From Actinacidiphila acidipaludis (GTDB lineage: Bacteria; Actinomycetota; Actinomycetes; Streptomycetales; Streptomycetaceae), in contig NZ_JAINZZ010000043.1 in assembly GCF_019890725.1 (NCBI RefSeq), positions 1-64,000 on the forward strand: 64,000 bases of DNA. Direction: 5' to 3'. This document shows, piece after piece, positions 35,814 to 43,927 of the stretch (positions within the stretch are counted from its first letter, which is position 1; each line of letters opens with the position of its first letter). Made by a program: the position numbers and the translations under genes. The notes beneath the pieces were generated by a model. The model made no database searches and was not told the origin of the DNA. It saw nothing but the letters and a program-made list of their open reading frames with translations.

Positions 35814-36644
35814 CTACCGGCTGGGGGTGAGGTCCTGGAGGCCGACGACGCGCAGGAGTGCGAGCCGCTCGTGCGTCGTGGTGCCGGGACGGGCCGAGTG
35901 CACGACGAGCTGCTGGCTGTGGCCGTCGCTGAGCAGGACCTCGCAGTCGAGGTCGAGGACGCCGACCACGGGGTGCACGAAACGCTTCGGGGACGGGCGT
36001 CGCACCACGACGTCGTGCTCTGCCCACAGCGCCTCGAACTCCGGTGACGCGGCACGGAGTTCGGCGGCCAGGGCGTTGGGCCCCGGGTCGTCGGGGCGGG
36101 CCGTGGTGACCGCCCGCAGCGCGGCCGCGTGGGCGCGGGCGTGCTGCTCGTGGTTTTCGGGCGGCGCCAGGTCGCGGGCGCCGGGTTCCAGGAACCAGCG
36201 GCGGATGACGTTCGTCCCCGTGTGGTCCCCGGTCAGCGCCACCGACATGGCGTTCTGGGCGAGGATCTGCCCCCAGTCGGTCAGCACCGACGCCGGAAGG
36301 TCGTGCAGCCGGTCCAGGATCATCAGCAGTCCCGGTCGGACGTGCTCCGTGGAGCCGCCGGGCCGCGGCGGCTCCTCCCCCGCCAGGTGGAACAGGTGGT
36401 CGCGTTCGGCGTCGGTCAGACGCAGGGCGCGGGCGAGGGCGGTGAGCATCTGCCGGGACGGACGGGGGCCGCGGCGCTGCTCCAGCCGCGTGTAGTAGTC
36501 CGAGGACATCCCGGCGAGCTGCGCCACCTCCTCGCGGCGCAGGCCGGGCGTGCGGCGGCGCGGACCGGGGCTCAGGCCCACGTCGGCAGGCGCCAGGCGG
36601 GTGCGTGCGCGGCGCAGGAAGTCGGCGAGCTCGGTGCGGTCCAT
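35814..36644 (-). CDS. XRE family regulator with MmyB-like ligand-binding domain (second copy)
   Basis: A 276-residue regulator with the same two-domain plan as the protein at 33956: helix-turn-helix GLRREEVAQLAGMSSDYYTRLEQRRG, then a MmyB-type ligand domain (LPASVLTDWGQILAQNAMSVAL, EFEALWAEHDVVVRRPSPKRF). The two share motifs but are clearly diverged paralogues. It is transcribed away from the epimerase-like gene at 36772 and probably controls it. Confidence 0.9.
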   Translation of the reverse strand: MDRTELADFLRRARTRLAPADVGLSPGPRRRTPGLRREEVAQLAGMSSDYYTRLEQRRGPRPSRQMLTALARALRLTDAERDHLFHLAGEEPPRPGGSTEHVRPGLLMILDRLHDLPASVLTDWGQILAQNAMSVALTGDHTGTNVIRRWFLEPGARDLAPPENHEQHARAHAAALRAVTTARPDDPGPNALAAELRAASPEFEALWAEHDVVVRRPSPKRFVHPVVGVLDLDCEVLLSDGHSQQLVVHSARPGTTTHERLALLRVVGLQDLTPSR

Positions 36645-36771
36645 GATCCCAGCATCCCTCCGTACCGGTCCCGTATCCAGGGAGCGGCAGTCCGTGGATA
36701 ACCGGGTCTCTCCCGCCGGTGCCGCCGCACGCGCAGGCTTCAGGCATGGCTACGACGACGAGGAGGCGGCC

Positions 36772-37614
36772 ATGCTGACATTGGTGACGGGTGCGACGGG
36801 GCAGGTCGGACGGCGCTTCGTGCCGAGGCTTCTGCAGAGCGCGGCGCCCGGCGACAAGGTGCGGGTGCTGGTGCGCGACGAGGCCCGGGGCGAGCGGTTC
36901 GCCGGGCTGGGCGCCGAGGTGCTGATCGGCGATCTGCGCGACGTGGACGTGCTGGGCAAGGCGACCGCCGGCGTGGACGCGGTGGTGAACGTCGCCGCGG
37001 CGTTCCGCGGGGTGCCCGACGAGGAGGCGCGGGCCGTCAACCGGGACGCGGCCATCGAGCTCGGGCGGGCCGCCGTGGTCTCGGGCGTGCGGCGGTTCGT
37101 GCAGGTCAGCACCGGGCTCGTCTACGGCACGGGCCGCGGCAGGCCGCTGGTCGAGAGCGACGAGACCGTACCGGGCGGCCATCTGTGGGGCGCCTACCCC
37201 GAGTCGAAGTGGGAGGCGGAGCGCGCGCTCGGCGACATGGAGGGGCTGGCCGACCTCCGCATCGGGCGGCTGCCGTTCGTGTACGGCGACGGGGACCCGC
37301 ACCTGGACGACGTGATGCAGTGGCCGGCGATGCAGCGGCTGCACATGGGTCACCACCTGGACGTGGCGCAGGGCCTGCGGCGGCTGCTGTACGCGTCGGG
37401 AGCGCACGGCGTCTACAACATCGCCGACGAGGCCCCGGTCACCACCGTCGACCTGTTCGAGGTCCACGACCGGCCGGTGCCGCAGGAGGTGTACGACCGT
37501 GACGCCCCGGACCCCTGGCACAGCGTGATGTCGACGACCCGCATCCGGCGCGAGCTCGGCTACCGCCCGCTCGTCCCGTCGGTGTGGACGGCACGCGAGG
37601 CGGGCCTGCTGTAA
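36772..37614 (+). CDS. NAD-dependent epimerase/dehydratase family protein
   Basis: A 280-residue extended SDR. The first strand and loop read MLTLVTGATGQVGR (TGxxGxxG), and the active site is YPESK (YxxxK) with upstream Ser in VQVSTGLVYG. Members act on nucleotide sugars or other small molecules; the substrate pocket is not assignable here. ATG 36772 follows GAGGAGG. Divergent from the MmyB-type regulator across 127 bp. Confidence 0.88.
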   Translation: MLTLVTGATGQVGRRFVPRLLQSAAPGDKVRVLVRDEARGERFAGLGAEVLIGDLRDVDVLGKATAGVDAVVNVAAAFRGVPDEEARAVNRDAAIELGRAAVVSGVRRFVQVSTGLVYGTGRGRPLVESDETVPGGHLWGAYPESKWEAERALGDMEGLADLRIGRLPFVYGDGDPHLDDVMQWPAMQRLHMGHHLDVAQGLRRLLYASGAHGVYNIADEAPVTTVDLFEVHDRPVPQEVYDRDAPDPWHSVMSTTRIRRELGYRPLVPSVWTAREAGLL

Positions 37615-37768
37615 CCGGCGGTCTCTCGCCGGCCCGCTCATTGGGCCACCGCCCTGGAGGAGGAGCACGGGCCGCTCGAAGACCCCTTGTGACACGTCGG
37701 AACACGCGCCGGCCCCTCCCCTGTGGCCGGCGGCCACGCGGACCAACGAACGCTTCCGGTAAGCGGGT

Positions 37769-38497
37769 TCAGACCGCCAGTTGCCGCAGCCACTCGCGCA
37801 GCAGAGCCATCTCCGTGGGCCGCAGCGGCACCCCCGCGCCGGAGGCCGGGGGCTCCGCGCCGAGCCTCGCCTCCAGTGCGGCGTCGAGGGCGAGCGCGCG
37901 CGAAGCCAGGTCCGGCCCGGACGGAGCGGGCGGGTCGGTCGTGACGGAGGCGATGACGGTGTCCCGCAGTCGTGCCGACGTGGTCAGGTCCCGCTGCGGG
38001 GGCTCCTCGCCGATCAGCGCCAGCGTGACACCCGTCGTCGCCGCGTGGATGACGCGGGTCGCCTCCTCCACGGGGACCCGAAGGCGGCCGGCCTCGGCGG
38101 CCCGGCGCAGAAGTCCCACCAGCAGGGCGTGCGCTTCGTCCGCGGCGGGCGGCCGTCGCCCGGGCTCCACGGTGCCGTACATGAGCATGTAGAACGCGGG
38201 GTGCTGGACACCGAAGTCGACGTGCAGGTCCCAGCCGCGGTAGAGGTCGGCCACCGGGTCGTCGGGGGTGAGCGCCAGCGCCTCCCGTTTCTCGGCCAGG
38301 TACATCGCGAAGCCGTAGGCGGCCAGCTCGGCCAGGAGCCCGTCCTTGTCGTCGAACAGGCGGTAGAGCACGGGAGCGGTGACGCCCGCGGCCGCGGCGA
38401 CGGCGCGTGTGGAGACCGCCTCGCTGCCGCCCTCCTCCAGAAGCTTGGCGGCCACCTGCAGCACCTGCCGTCGTACGGCACGTCGTCCCTCGTCCAT
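37769..38497 (-). CDS. TetR/AcrR family repressor
   Basis: A 242-residue regulator. The DNA-binding domain is RAVRRQVLQVAAKLLEEGGSEAVSTRAVAAAAGVTAPVLYRLFDDKDGLLAEL, and the ligand domain follows with a long C-terminus. It is divergent from a flavodoxin-like gene, and two symmetric sites lie between them (38507-38544), so it should repress both itself and that gene. The inducer is probably a quinone or aromatic, inferred from the neighbour. Confidence 0.9.
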   Translation of the reverse strand: MDEGRRAVRRQVLQVAAKLLEEGGSEAVSTRAVAAAAGVTAPVLYRLFDDKDGLLAELAAYGFAMYLAEKREALALTPDDPVADLYRGWDLHVDFGVQHPAFYMLMYGTVEPGRRPPAADEAHALLVGLLRRAAEAGRLRVPVEEATRVIHAATTGVTLALIGEEPPQRDLTTSARLRDTVIASVTTDPPAPSGPDLASRALALDAALEARLGAEPPASGAGVPLRPTEMALLREWLRQLAV

Positions 38498-38506
38498 GGA
38501 ACAACG

Positions 38507-38544
38507 ATATCGCATCATGCGTATCACCGGATTATCAGTGATAC
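38507..38544. promoter_or_regulatory. Two adjacent TetR operator-like palindromes
   Basis: GTATCAC (38521-38527) and GTGATAC (38538-38544) are perfect 7-bp arms around a 10-base spacer. Immediately to the left lies CGCATCATGCG (38511-38521), an 11-bp palindrome within the AT-rich ATATCGCATCATGCGTAT stretch. They lie 10 bp from the tetR start codon and 50 bp from the flavodoxin start, where they would block both promoters. Confidence 0.75.
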
Positions 38545-38593
38545 GGTTTTGCCGTAACAGTGATCCAGCCGTTGCGGCAGGAGAGGAACACCC

Positions 38594-39181
38594 ATGTCCG
38601 ACATCTCGATCGTCATCGCGTCGCATTCCGGCTACGGCCACACCGCGCAGATCGCCACCGCCGTCGGCGACGGCGCACGCTCCCTCGCCGGGACGCGGGT
38701 CCAGCGCGTCGACGTCGCCGACCTCAGCGACGCCGACTGGGAGTCGATGGACACAGCGGACGCCATCGTCTTCGGTACCCCCACGTACATGGGCACCGCG
38801 TCGGGGGCCTTCCACGCCTTCGCCGAGGCCACCAGCAAGCGGTGGAGCACCCGGGCCTGGAGCGACAAGCTCGCGGCCGGCTTCACCAACTCCGGCTCCA
38901 TGAGCGGCGACAAGATGCACACGCTCCAGTACCTGGCGCTCCTGGCGGCCCAGCACGGGATGCTCTGGGTGAGCCTGGGCCTCCTGCCGGGCTGGAACAC
39001 CACCACGTCCAGCCCCGAGGACGACAACCGCCTCGGCTTCTACCTCGGCGCCGGCGCACAGAGCTTCAACGACACCTCCGCGGTCCACGACGCGGACCTG
39101 AACACCGCGCGCCACCTCGGCCGGCGCGTCGCGGAGCACACCCGCATCCACCGCGCCGGACTGACCGCCACGGCGCGCTGA
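38594..39181 (+). CDS. Flavodoxin-fold NAD(P)H:quinone oxidoreductase (WrbA-like)
   Basis: A 195-residue flavodoxin-like protein. The FMN phosphate loop is IASHSGYGHTAQIA, and FGTPTYMGTASG and FTNSGSMSGDKM match the FMN-binding loops of the NADPH-dependent FMN reductase/WrbA group. Such enzymes reduce quinones by two electrons, protecting against redox cycling. ATG 38594 follows GGAGAGGAA. Control by the divergent TetR repressor through the operators between them is likely. Confidence 0.88.
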   Translation: MSDISIVIASHSGYGHTAQIATAVGDGARSLAGTRVQRVDVADLSDADWESMDTADAIVFGTPTYMGTASGAFHAFAEATSKRWSTRAWSDKLAAGFTNSGSMSGDKMHTLQYLALLAAQHGMLWVSLGLLPGWNTTTSSPEDDNRLGFYLGAGAQSFNDTSAVHDADLNTARHLGRRVAEHTRIHRAGLTATAR

Positions 39182-39283
39182 CGCGACGACCGGCCCGCGG
39201 AACCCCTCCGGCGATGGGCCGGCTCCACGGCCGGGTGCCAGATCGGGCCGTGTCCGGGCCGGGAGGCGGGGAAGGCGCGGCGC

Positions 39284-40285
39284 ATGGGGAGGATCCGCGT
39301 CGGGACGTGTTCGTGGACGGACAGGGCACTGGTCGGCAGCGGCTGGTATCCGCCGGGACAGCGGGACGCCGAGGGGAAACTGCGGTTCTACGCGTCGAAC
39401 TTCGCGGTGGCCGAAGTGGACTCGACCTACTACGGGTTGCCTTCGGAGCGGAACAGCCGGCTGTGGGTGGAGCGCACCCCCGAGGGGTTCCGGTTCGACG
39501 TGAAGGCGTTCTCGCTGCTCACCGGGCACCCGACCCCGGCGCGGGCCCTGCCGGCGGACCTCCGGGGCGAGCTGGGCGCCGGGAGCCGGTACGGGGGCGG
39601 ACGGCCGGGTGCCGACGGCTCCGGCGCCGCGCGCCCGGAGGTGCTGGACGAGGTGTGGCGCCGGTTCGCCGGGGCGCTGGAGCCGCTGCGGCTCACCCGG
39701 CGGCTGGGGGCCGTGCTGTTCCAGTTCCCGCCGTGGTTCGCGCCGGGGGCAGCGGCGGAGGCGTCCCTGCGGGAGACCCGGGAGCGCACGGGTGACTGCC
39801 CGATCTCCGTGGAGTTCCGGCACCCGGCCTGGTGGCTGCCCGAACGCCGTGCGGACACCGCTGCTCTGCTCACCGAGTTGGACGCCACGGCCGTCGCCGT
39901 CGACATGGCCCAGCGTCTGCCGTCCTCGATCCCGCCCGTGGCCGAGGTGACGTCGCCCCGGCTGGCCGTGGTCCGCCTGCACGGCCGAAGCCCCGCCTGG
40001 GCCACCGGCTCCAAGGAGGACCGTTTCCGCCACGACTACACGCCGGCCGAGCTGGCGGAGTGGGTCCCGCGGGTCCGCGCGATGGCCGAGGGCGCCCGCG
40101 AGGTCCACGTCCTGTTCAACAACTGCTGCGCCGACGCGGCGGTCCGGGCCGCCGCGTCGATGGCCCGCCTGGTCCCCGCCGACCCGCTTCCCGGACCCCC
40201 CGCGGCGGCCGATCCCCCGGCCCAGGATCCACTCCCGGGCCTGCCCGGCGACACGTTCCGCCAGGCAGGGCTCGGCCGCCAGTGA
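39284..40285 (+). CDS. DUF72 (YecE-like) protein
   Basis: A 333-residue TIM-barrel protein of the DUF72 family: RIRVGTCSWTDRALVGSGWYP, YASNFAVAEVDSTYYGLPSE and RLTRRLGAVLFQFPPWF are its usual landmark motifs, with VLFNNCCADAAVRAA near the end. The biochemical function of DUF72 is unknown. ATG 39284; it is separated from the flavodoxin gene by 102 bp. A Pro-rich C-terminal tail is extra to the domain. Confidence 0.85.
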   Translation: MGRIRVGTCSWTDRALVGSGWYPPGQRDAEGKLRFYASNFAVAEVDSTYYGLPSERNSRLWVERTPEGFRFDVKAFSLLTGHPTPARALPADLRGELGAGSRYGGGRPGADGSGAARPEVLDEVWRRFAGALEPLRLTRRLGAVLFQFPPWFAPGAAAEASLRETRERTGDCPISVEFRHPAWWLPERRADTAALLTELDATAVAVDMAQRLPSSIPPVAEVTSPRLAVVRLHGRSPAWATGSKEDRFRHDYTPAELAEWVPRVRAMAEGAREVHVLFNNCCADAAVRAAASMARLVPADPLPGPPAAADPPAQDPLPGLPGDTFRQAGLGRQ

Positions 40286-40324
40286 CAGCGCGGGCCTGAG
40301 TCACGACGGGCGGACCGGACCGGC

Positions 40325-40780
40325 TCAGTTCGACGCGGACTCGCCCGAGAACGCGCCTGCCATGCGCAGCCACGGGGCGGCCTCGGCGTTGCGGCCCTGC
40401 CGCTCCAGGGTGCGGCCCAGCATCAGGTGGGCGTAGTGCTCGACCGGGTCGCGGTCGATCACCGTTCGCAGCTCCTCCTCGGCGCGCCGCAGCTGGGCGG
40501 AGTGGTAGTAGGCCCGGGCCAGCAGGAGCCGGGCCGCCACGTGCTCGGGGAACTCGGCGACGATGCCGGCCAGGAGCCGGGCCGCCTCCGCGTAGCCCTT
40601 CTCCTCGAAGAGCAGCTCGGCCCGCTCCCAGCGCTCGGCCGCGGTCTCCTCGCGCGGCACGGGCACGCCGTTTCCGGCGGCGGCGAGGTCGTCGAGGTCG
40701 TCGAAAAGGTGCAGGGCTCCGGCCCACCGGTCGGCCGTGGGCTCGCCGTCGGGCCGGTAGCTGTTGAACCTCGTGCTCAT
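40325..40780 (-). CDS. Tetratricopeptide repeat protein
   Basis: A 151-residue cytoplasmic protein with about three TPR motifs (ERAELLFEEKGYAEAARLLA, ARLLLARAYYHSAQLRRAEE, AHLMLGRTLERQGRNAEAA), a scaffold for protein-protein contacts. No enzymatic domain. ATG 40780. It lies opposite the DUF72 gene, stops 39 bp apart. Partner unknown. Confidence 0.82.
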   Translation of the reverse strand: MSTRFNSYRPDGEPTADRWAGALHLFDDLDDLAAAGNGVPVPREETAAERWERAELLFEEKGYAEAARLLAGIVAEFPEHVAARLLLARAYYHSAQLRRAEEELRTVIDRDPVEHYAHLMLGRTLERQGRNAEAAPWLRMAGAFSGESASN

Positions 40781-40886
40781 GACGATCCTCCCTGCGATGT
40801 GGGGCACTCGCCCGGGCCTGCCCTCGCCCTGGCGAAGCGGGAACCGATCGGCCCGCTCGGCTATTCCGCCCCCCACCCGCGCGTGC

Positions 40887-41399
40887 TCAGGAAGCGGGGT
40901 GCGGGCGCACCGGGTGTTTGCTCAGGATGGACACACGGTTGAAGGCGTTGATGGTGATCGCCACCCAGATGACGGCGGAGATCTCGTCGTCGGTCAGCAC
41001 CGCGCGAGCGCAGGCGTAGGCGTCCTCCTGCGCGATGGCGTCCGCGGGGCTGGTGGTCGCCTCCGCCAGGGCGAGCGCCGCGCGTTCCCGCGGGGTGAAC
41101 AGTTCGGTGTCGCGCCACGCCGGCAGCACGCCCAGCCGCCGCGTGTCCTCGCCGGCCTGCAGCGCCGCCCTGGTGTGCGTCGACAGGCAGTACGCGCAGC
41201 CGTTGATCTGTGACACGCGCAGGTTGATCAGTTCGACGAGTGTCCGCTCCAGCCCGGCGTCCGCGGCGACCGTCCGCACCACGGCGGCGCTCTCCCGGAA
41301 GGCGCGGTAGGCCTGCGGGCTCTGCTTGTCGATGAAGACGCGCTGCCGCGTCTGTTCCGGCAGGACCCCACTCACCACGCCGCTCACCACGTCACTCAT
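40887..41399 (-). CDS. Carboxymuconolactone decarboxylase / AhpD-like protein
   Basis: A 170-residue all-helical protein with the AhpD active-site motif in INGCAYCLSTHTRAAL: a CxxC pair plus a distal His, the signature of peroxidase-type CMD proteins. It probably removes peroxides or reactive electrophiles. It is divergent from the pirin-GNAT gene across 146 bp containing a shared palindrome, suggesting joint induction by oxidative or quinone stress. Confidence 0.88.
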   Translation of the reverse strand: MSDVVSGVVSGVLPEQTRQRVFIDKQSPQAYRAFRESAAVVRTVAADAGLERTLVELINLRVSQINGCAYCLSTHTRAALQAGEDTRRLGVLPAWRDTELFTPRERAALALAEATTSPADAIAQEDAYACARAVLTDDEISAVIWVAITINAFNRVSILSKHPVRPHPAS

Positions 41400-41508
41400 C
41401 CGTGCTCCCTTTCAGCGAGCCGTCGTGGGCCGCGCCCCCGCGTCCCACACGTCCGCAGGCCCGTCCCCGCGCCCGCGCGTCCGCCGGCACGCCCTACGGT
41501 GACATAAT

Positions 41509-41524
41509 AGTTGAACGTGCAATT
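41509..41524. promoter_or_regulatory. 16-bp quasi-palindrome (MarR-type site)
   Basis: AGTTGAACGTGCAATT is a dyad with two mismatched positions, in an AT-rich patch that stands out in this GC-rich DNA (ACATAATAGTTGAACGTGCA). It overlaps the promoter region between the CMD and pirin genes. The sequence resembles MarR/quinone-sensor operators; no such regulator is encoded nearby, so an unlinked repressor would be needed. Confidence 0.5.
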
Positions 41525-41545
41525 GAGTAGAGGAGGCGTCGTACG

Positions 41546-42886
41546 GTGAGCAACACCGAGAGCGAGCCCACCGAGCTGCGGTGCGGCGCCCAGGGGGACG
41601 AGGGTGCGGCGCGGCAGGAAGCGCGGGTGGAGGTGCTGACCCCGCGCGACGTGCCGCTGGGCGGTCCTCGGGCGATGACGGTGCGACGCACACTTCCGCA
41701 GCGGGCCCGGACCACGATCGGCGCCTGGTGCTTCGCCGACCACTACGGTCCCGACGACATCGCCGCGTCGGGCGGGATGGACGTCGCGCCGCATCCGCAC
41801 ACGGGTCTGCAGACGGTCAGCTGGCTGTTCAGCGGGGAGATCGAGCACCGGGACAGCCTGGGCACCCACGCTTACGTGCGGCCGGGCGAGTTGAACCTCA
41901 TGACCGGCGGCCGGGGCATCTCCCACTCGGAGGTCTCCACCGAGGCGACCACGGTCCTGCACGGCGTGCAGCTGTGGGTCGCGCTCCCGTCGGAGCATCG
42001 CGCCGCCGACCGGAACTTCCAGCACTACGTGCCGCGTCCGGTGCCGCTCGCAGGAGGCGAAGTCAGGGTCTTCCTCGGCTCGCTGGCAGGCGACACCTCT
42101 CCGGTCTCCACCTTCTCCCCGCTGCTCGGCGCCGAGCTCACCCTGGACCCGGGCGCGAGCACCACCCTCGCGGTCGATCCCGGCTTCGAGCACGGCCTCC
42201 TCGTGGACGGCGGGAACGTCAGCATGGCGGGAACGCCGCTGGCCCCGGCCGAACTCGGGTACCACGCCCCCGGGACCGAGACGCTCACCCTCACCAACAC
42301 CGGTGACGTCCGGGCCCGGATGATCCTGCTCGGCGGGACGCCGTTCGACGAGCAGATCGTCATGTGGTGGAACTTCATCGGCCGCGACCACGACGAGATC
42401 GCCGAGGCCCGTGAAGCGTGGCAGCAGGCCTCGAGCCGGTTCGGCAGCGTCGAGGGCTACGAGGGAGACCGCATCCCCGCACCGGTTCTGCCCAACGCCA
42501 CGCTCACCCCGCGCCGGAACCCGCCGCGTCCCGCACCCGAAAGGCACCCGATGACGTCGTCGACCGGCCCTGTCGTCGAACTCGCCGAGCACCGGCACCG
42601 CTACGAGATCGCGGTCGGCGGACGTCTCGCGGGCTTCACCGAGTTCCGTGATCGCGACGCCCAGCGCGTGTTCTTCCACACGGAGATCGACGAGGCCTTC
42701 GCCGGACAGGGGCTGGCCTCCGTGCTCGTCCGCCAGGCTCTGGACGACGTGCGGACGTCGGGCAAGCGCATCGTGCCCGTCTGCCCCTACGTGGCCAAGT
42801 TCCTGCAGAAGCACGACGAGTTCGCCGACATCACCGACCCGGTGACACCCGAGATCCGGCACTGGCTCCGCACCGAACTCGGGTGA
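41546..42886 (+). CDS. Bifunctional pirin family / GNAT-like acetyltransferase fusion
   Basis: A 446-residue fusion. Residues about 30-320 form a pirin double cupin: APHPHTGLQTVSWLF and GRGISHSEVSTEA supply the metal ligands (HxH, H, E), consistent with redox sensing or quercetinase-like activity. Residues about 345-446 are a short GNAT-like domain of the YjdJ group (RYEIAVGGRLAGFTEF, EAFAGQGLASVLV, PVCPYVAKFLQKH). The join (LTPRRNPPRPAPERHPMTSS) keeps a Met that could once have been the start of a separate gene. GTG 41546 follows AGGAGG. Confidence 0.85.
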   Translation: MSNTESEPTELRCGAQGDEGAARQEARVEVLTPRDVPLGGPRAMTVRRTLPQRARTTIGAWCFADHYGPDDIAASGGMDVAPHPHTGLQTVSWLFSGEIEHRDSLGTHAYVRPGELNLMTGGRGISHSEVSTEATTVLHGVQLWVALPSEHRAADRNFQHYVPRPVPLAGGEVRVFLGSLAGDTSPVSTFSPLLGAELTLDPGASTTLAVDPGFEHGLLVDGGNVSMAGTPLAPAELGYHAPGTETLTLTNTGDVRARMILLGGTPFDEQIVMWWNFIGRDHDEIAEAREAWQQASSRFGSVEGYEGDRIPAPVLPNATLTPRRNPPRPAPERHPMTSSTGPVVELAEHRHRYEIAVGGRLAGFTEFRDRDAQRVFFHTEIDEAFAGQGLASVLVRQALDDVRTSGKRIVPVCPYVAKFLQKHDEFADITDPVTPEIRHWLRTELG

Positions 42887-42944
42887 CCGTCGGGCCGGTT
42901 CGCCCGCACGGGACGCGTCCGCGACGCCTTTGTAGAGTTCGGCC

Positions 42945-43487
42945 GTGAACGACGACTGGTTCGCGGTCGGCGAGGGCGAGTTGGGGCCCTCGCACACCGC
43001 CGTGGTGGACATCGTCCGCGCACGCGCCCGCACGTGGCCCGAGTGCCGGCCGGGTGCGACCGCCGTGCTCGTCTTTCCCCCCGACGAGGACGACGACGGC
43101 GTCGACGGCCGACAGCCCTCCGGTGACGCCTACGACGCCGCCTGGGACGAGGCGTTCGACGCCGGGCACGCGGTGGTCATGCTGATCGTGGACCTCCGGC
43201 ACCGCGACCGGAATCTGGTCGTGATGACGCTGGGCGCGACCGTGGCCGGGGACCGGCTCTTCTGCAGCGAACGGAACAGCAGCAACTACCACCCGGAGCC
43301 CCTCACCGGCATCACGCCGCTGGAGGCGACCGGGACGCCCGAGGCGCTGGGCCGGATCGCCGCCGGCTGGTTCGAGGAGATCGTCACCCGCTCCATGATC
43401 GAACGCGACCGCGAGCCCTGGCCCCGCACCTTCGTGGCGAAGGGCACACCTCTCCCGCCCGGTCACTGCTGGGTCCGGAACCCGTGA
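42945..43487 (+). CDS. Hypothetical protein
   Basis: A 180-residue cytoplasmic protein that I do not recognise. GTG start at 42945; no signal or membrane segment. It has an acidic stretch (FPPDEDDDGVDGRQP), two Cys and the segment VVMLIVDLRHRDRNLVVMTLGATVAGD that looks like paired beta strands. Codon usage (G/C third positions throughout) supports real coding. It may be co-transcribed with the preceding pirin-GNAT gene (58-bp gap). Confidence 0.7.
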   Translation: MNDDWFAVGEGELGPSHTAVVDIVRARARTWPECRPGATAVLVFPPDEDDDGVDGRQPSGDAYDAAWDEAFDAGHAVVMLIVDLRHRDRNLVVMTLGATVAGDRLFCSERNSSNYHPEPLTGITPLEATGTPEALGRIAAGWFEEIVTRSMIERDREPWPRTFVAKGTPLPPGHCWVRNP

Positions 43488-43564
43488 ACGCCGCACGCCC
43501 GTGAGAACGGCCGCCCGCCGACCGGGCCGCGTTCCATCCGGCCGGGCAGCTGGCGAGGGCTCCG

Positions 43565-43927
43565 TCACGCGACGGACGATCCCTCGTCCCGGCGCAGCCC
43601 GGAGGAGCCCTCGTCCGGGCGGAGCGTGAAGACCGCGTCCAGCCCGGTGATGGCCAGGGTGCGCCGGAGCTTGGGTGGAGGAGCTGCGAGGACCAGGTCG
43701 GCGGCGGCGGCCCGGGCACGCTCGCGAGCCAGGAGAAGGACGGTGAGCCCTGCGGAGTCGCACTGCTCCAGCCGGGACAGGTCCAGTGTCAGGCACGCCC
43801 CGCGCCACAGGGCGAGTTCCGCCACGTGCTGTCGCAGGACGGGCGCCTGAACGAAGTCGAGCTCCCCGGCCACGAGGAGGACGGGGCCGGCTTCGGTGTC
43901 GCGCCGGGCGACGGTCAGATCAGCCAT
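43565..43927 (-). CDS. STAS-domain anti-sigma factor antagonist (RsbV-like)
   Basis: A 120-residue STAS protein. The conserved phosphorylation site is visible as EQCDSAGLTVLLL (Ser in D-S-A-G), after the strand VLLVAGELDFVQAPVL. In partner switching the unphosphorylated form captures the anti-sigma kinase and frees the sigma factor; the phosphatase encoded just upstream would dephosphorylate it. Its ATG (43927) lies inside the end of rsbP (8-bp overlap), so the genes are translationally coupled. A C-terminal repeat (RPDEGSSGLRRDEGSS) is unusual. Confidence 0.9.
   Translation of the reverse strand: MADLTVARRDTEAGPVLLVAGELDFVQAPVLRQHVAELALWRGACLTLDLSRLEQCDSAGLTVLLLARERARAAAADLVLAAPPPKLRRTLAITGLDAVFTLRPDEGSSGLRRDEGSSVA

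Noticed and set aside
37769..40108. Possible 779-residue extension of the TetR gene through the flavodoxin and DUF72 genes
   Set aside because: Only the last 242 residues form a TetR protein, with an ATG and operators in front; the rest is antisense to two real genes.
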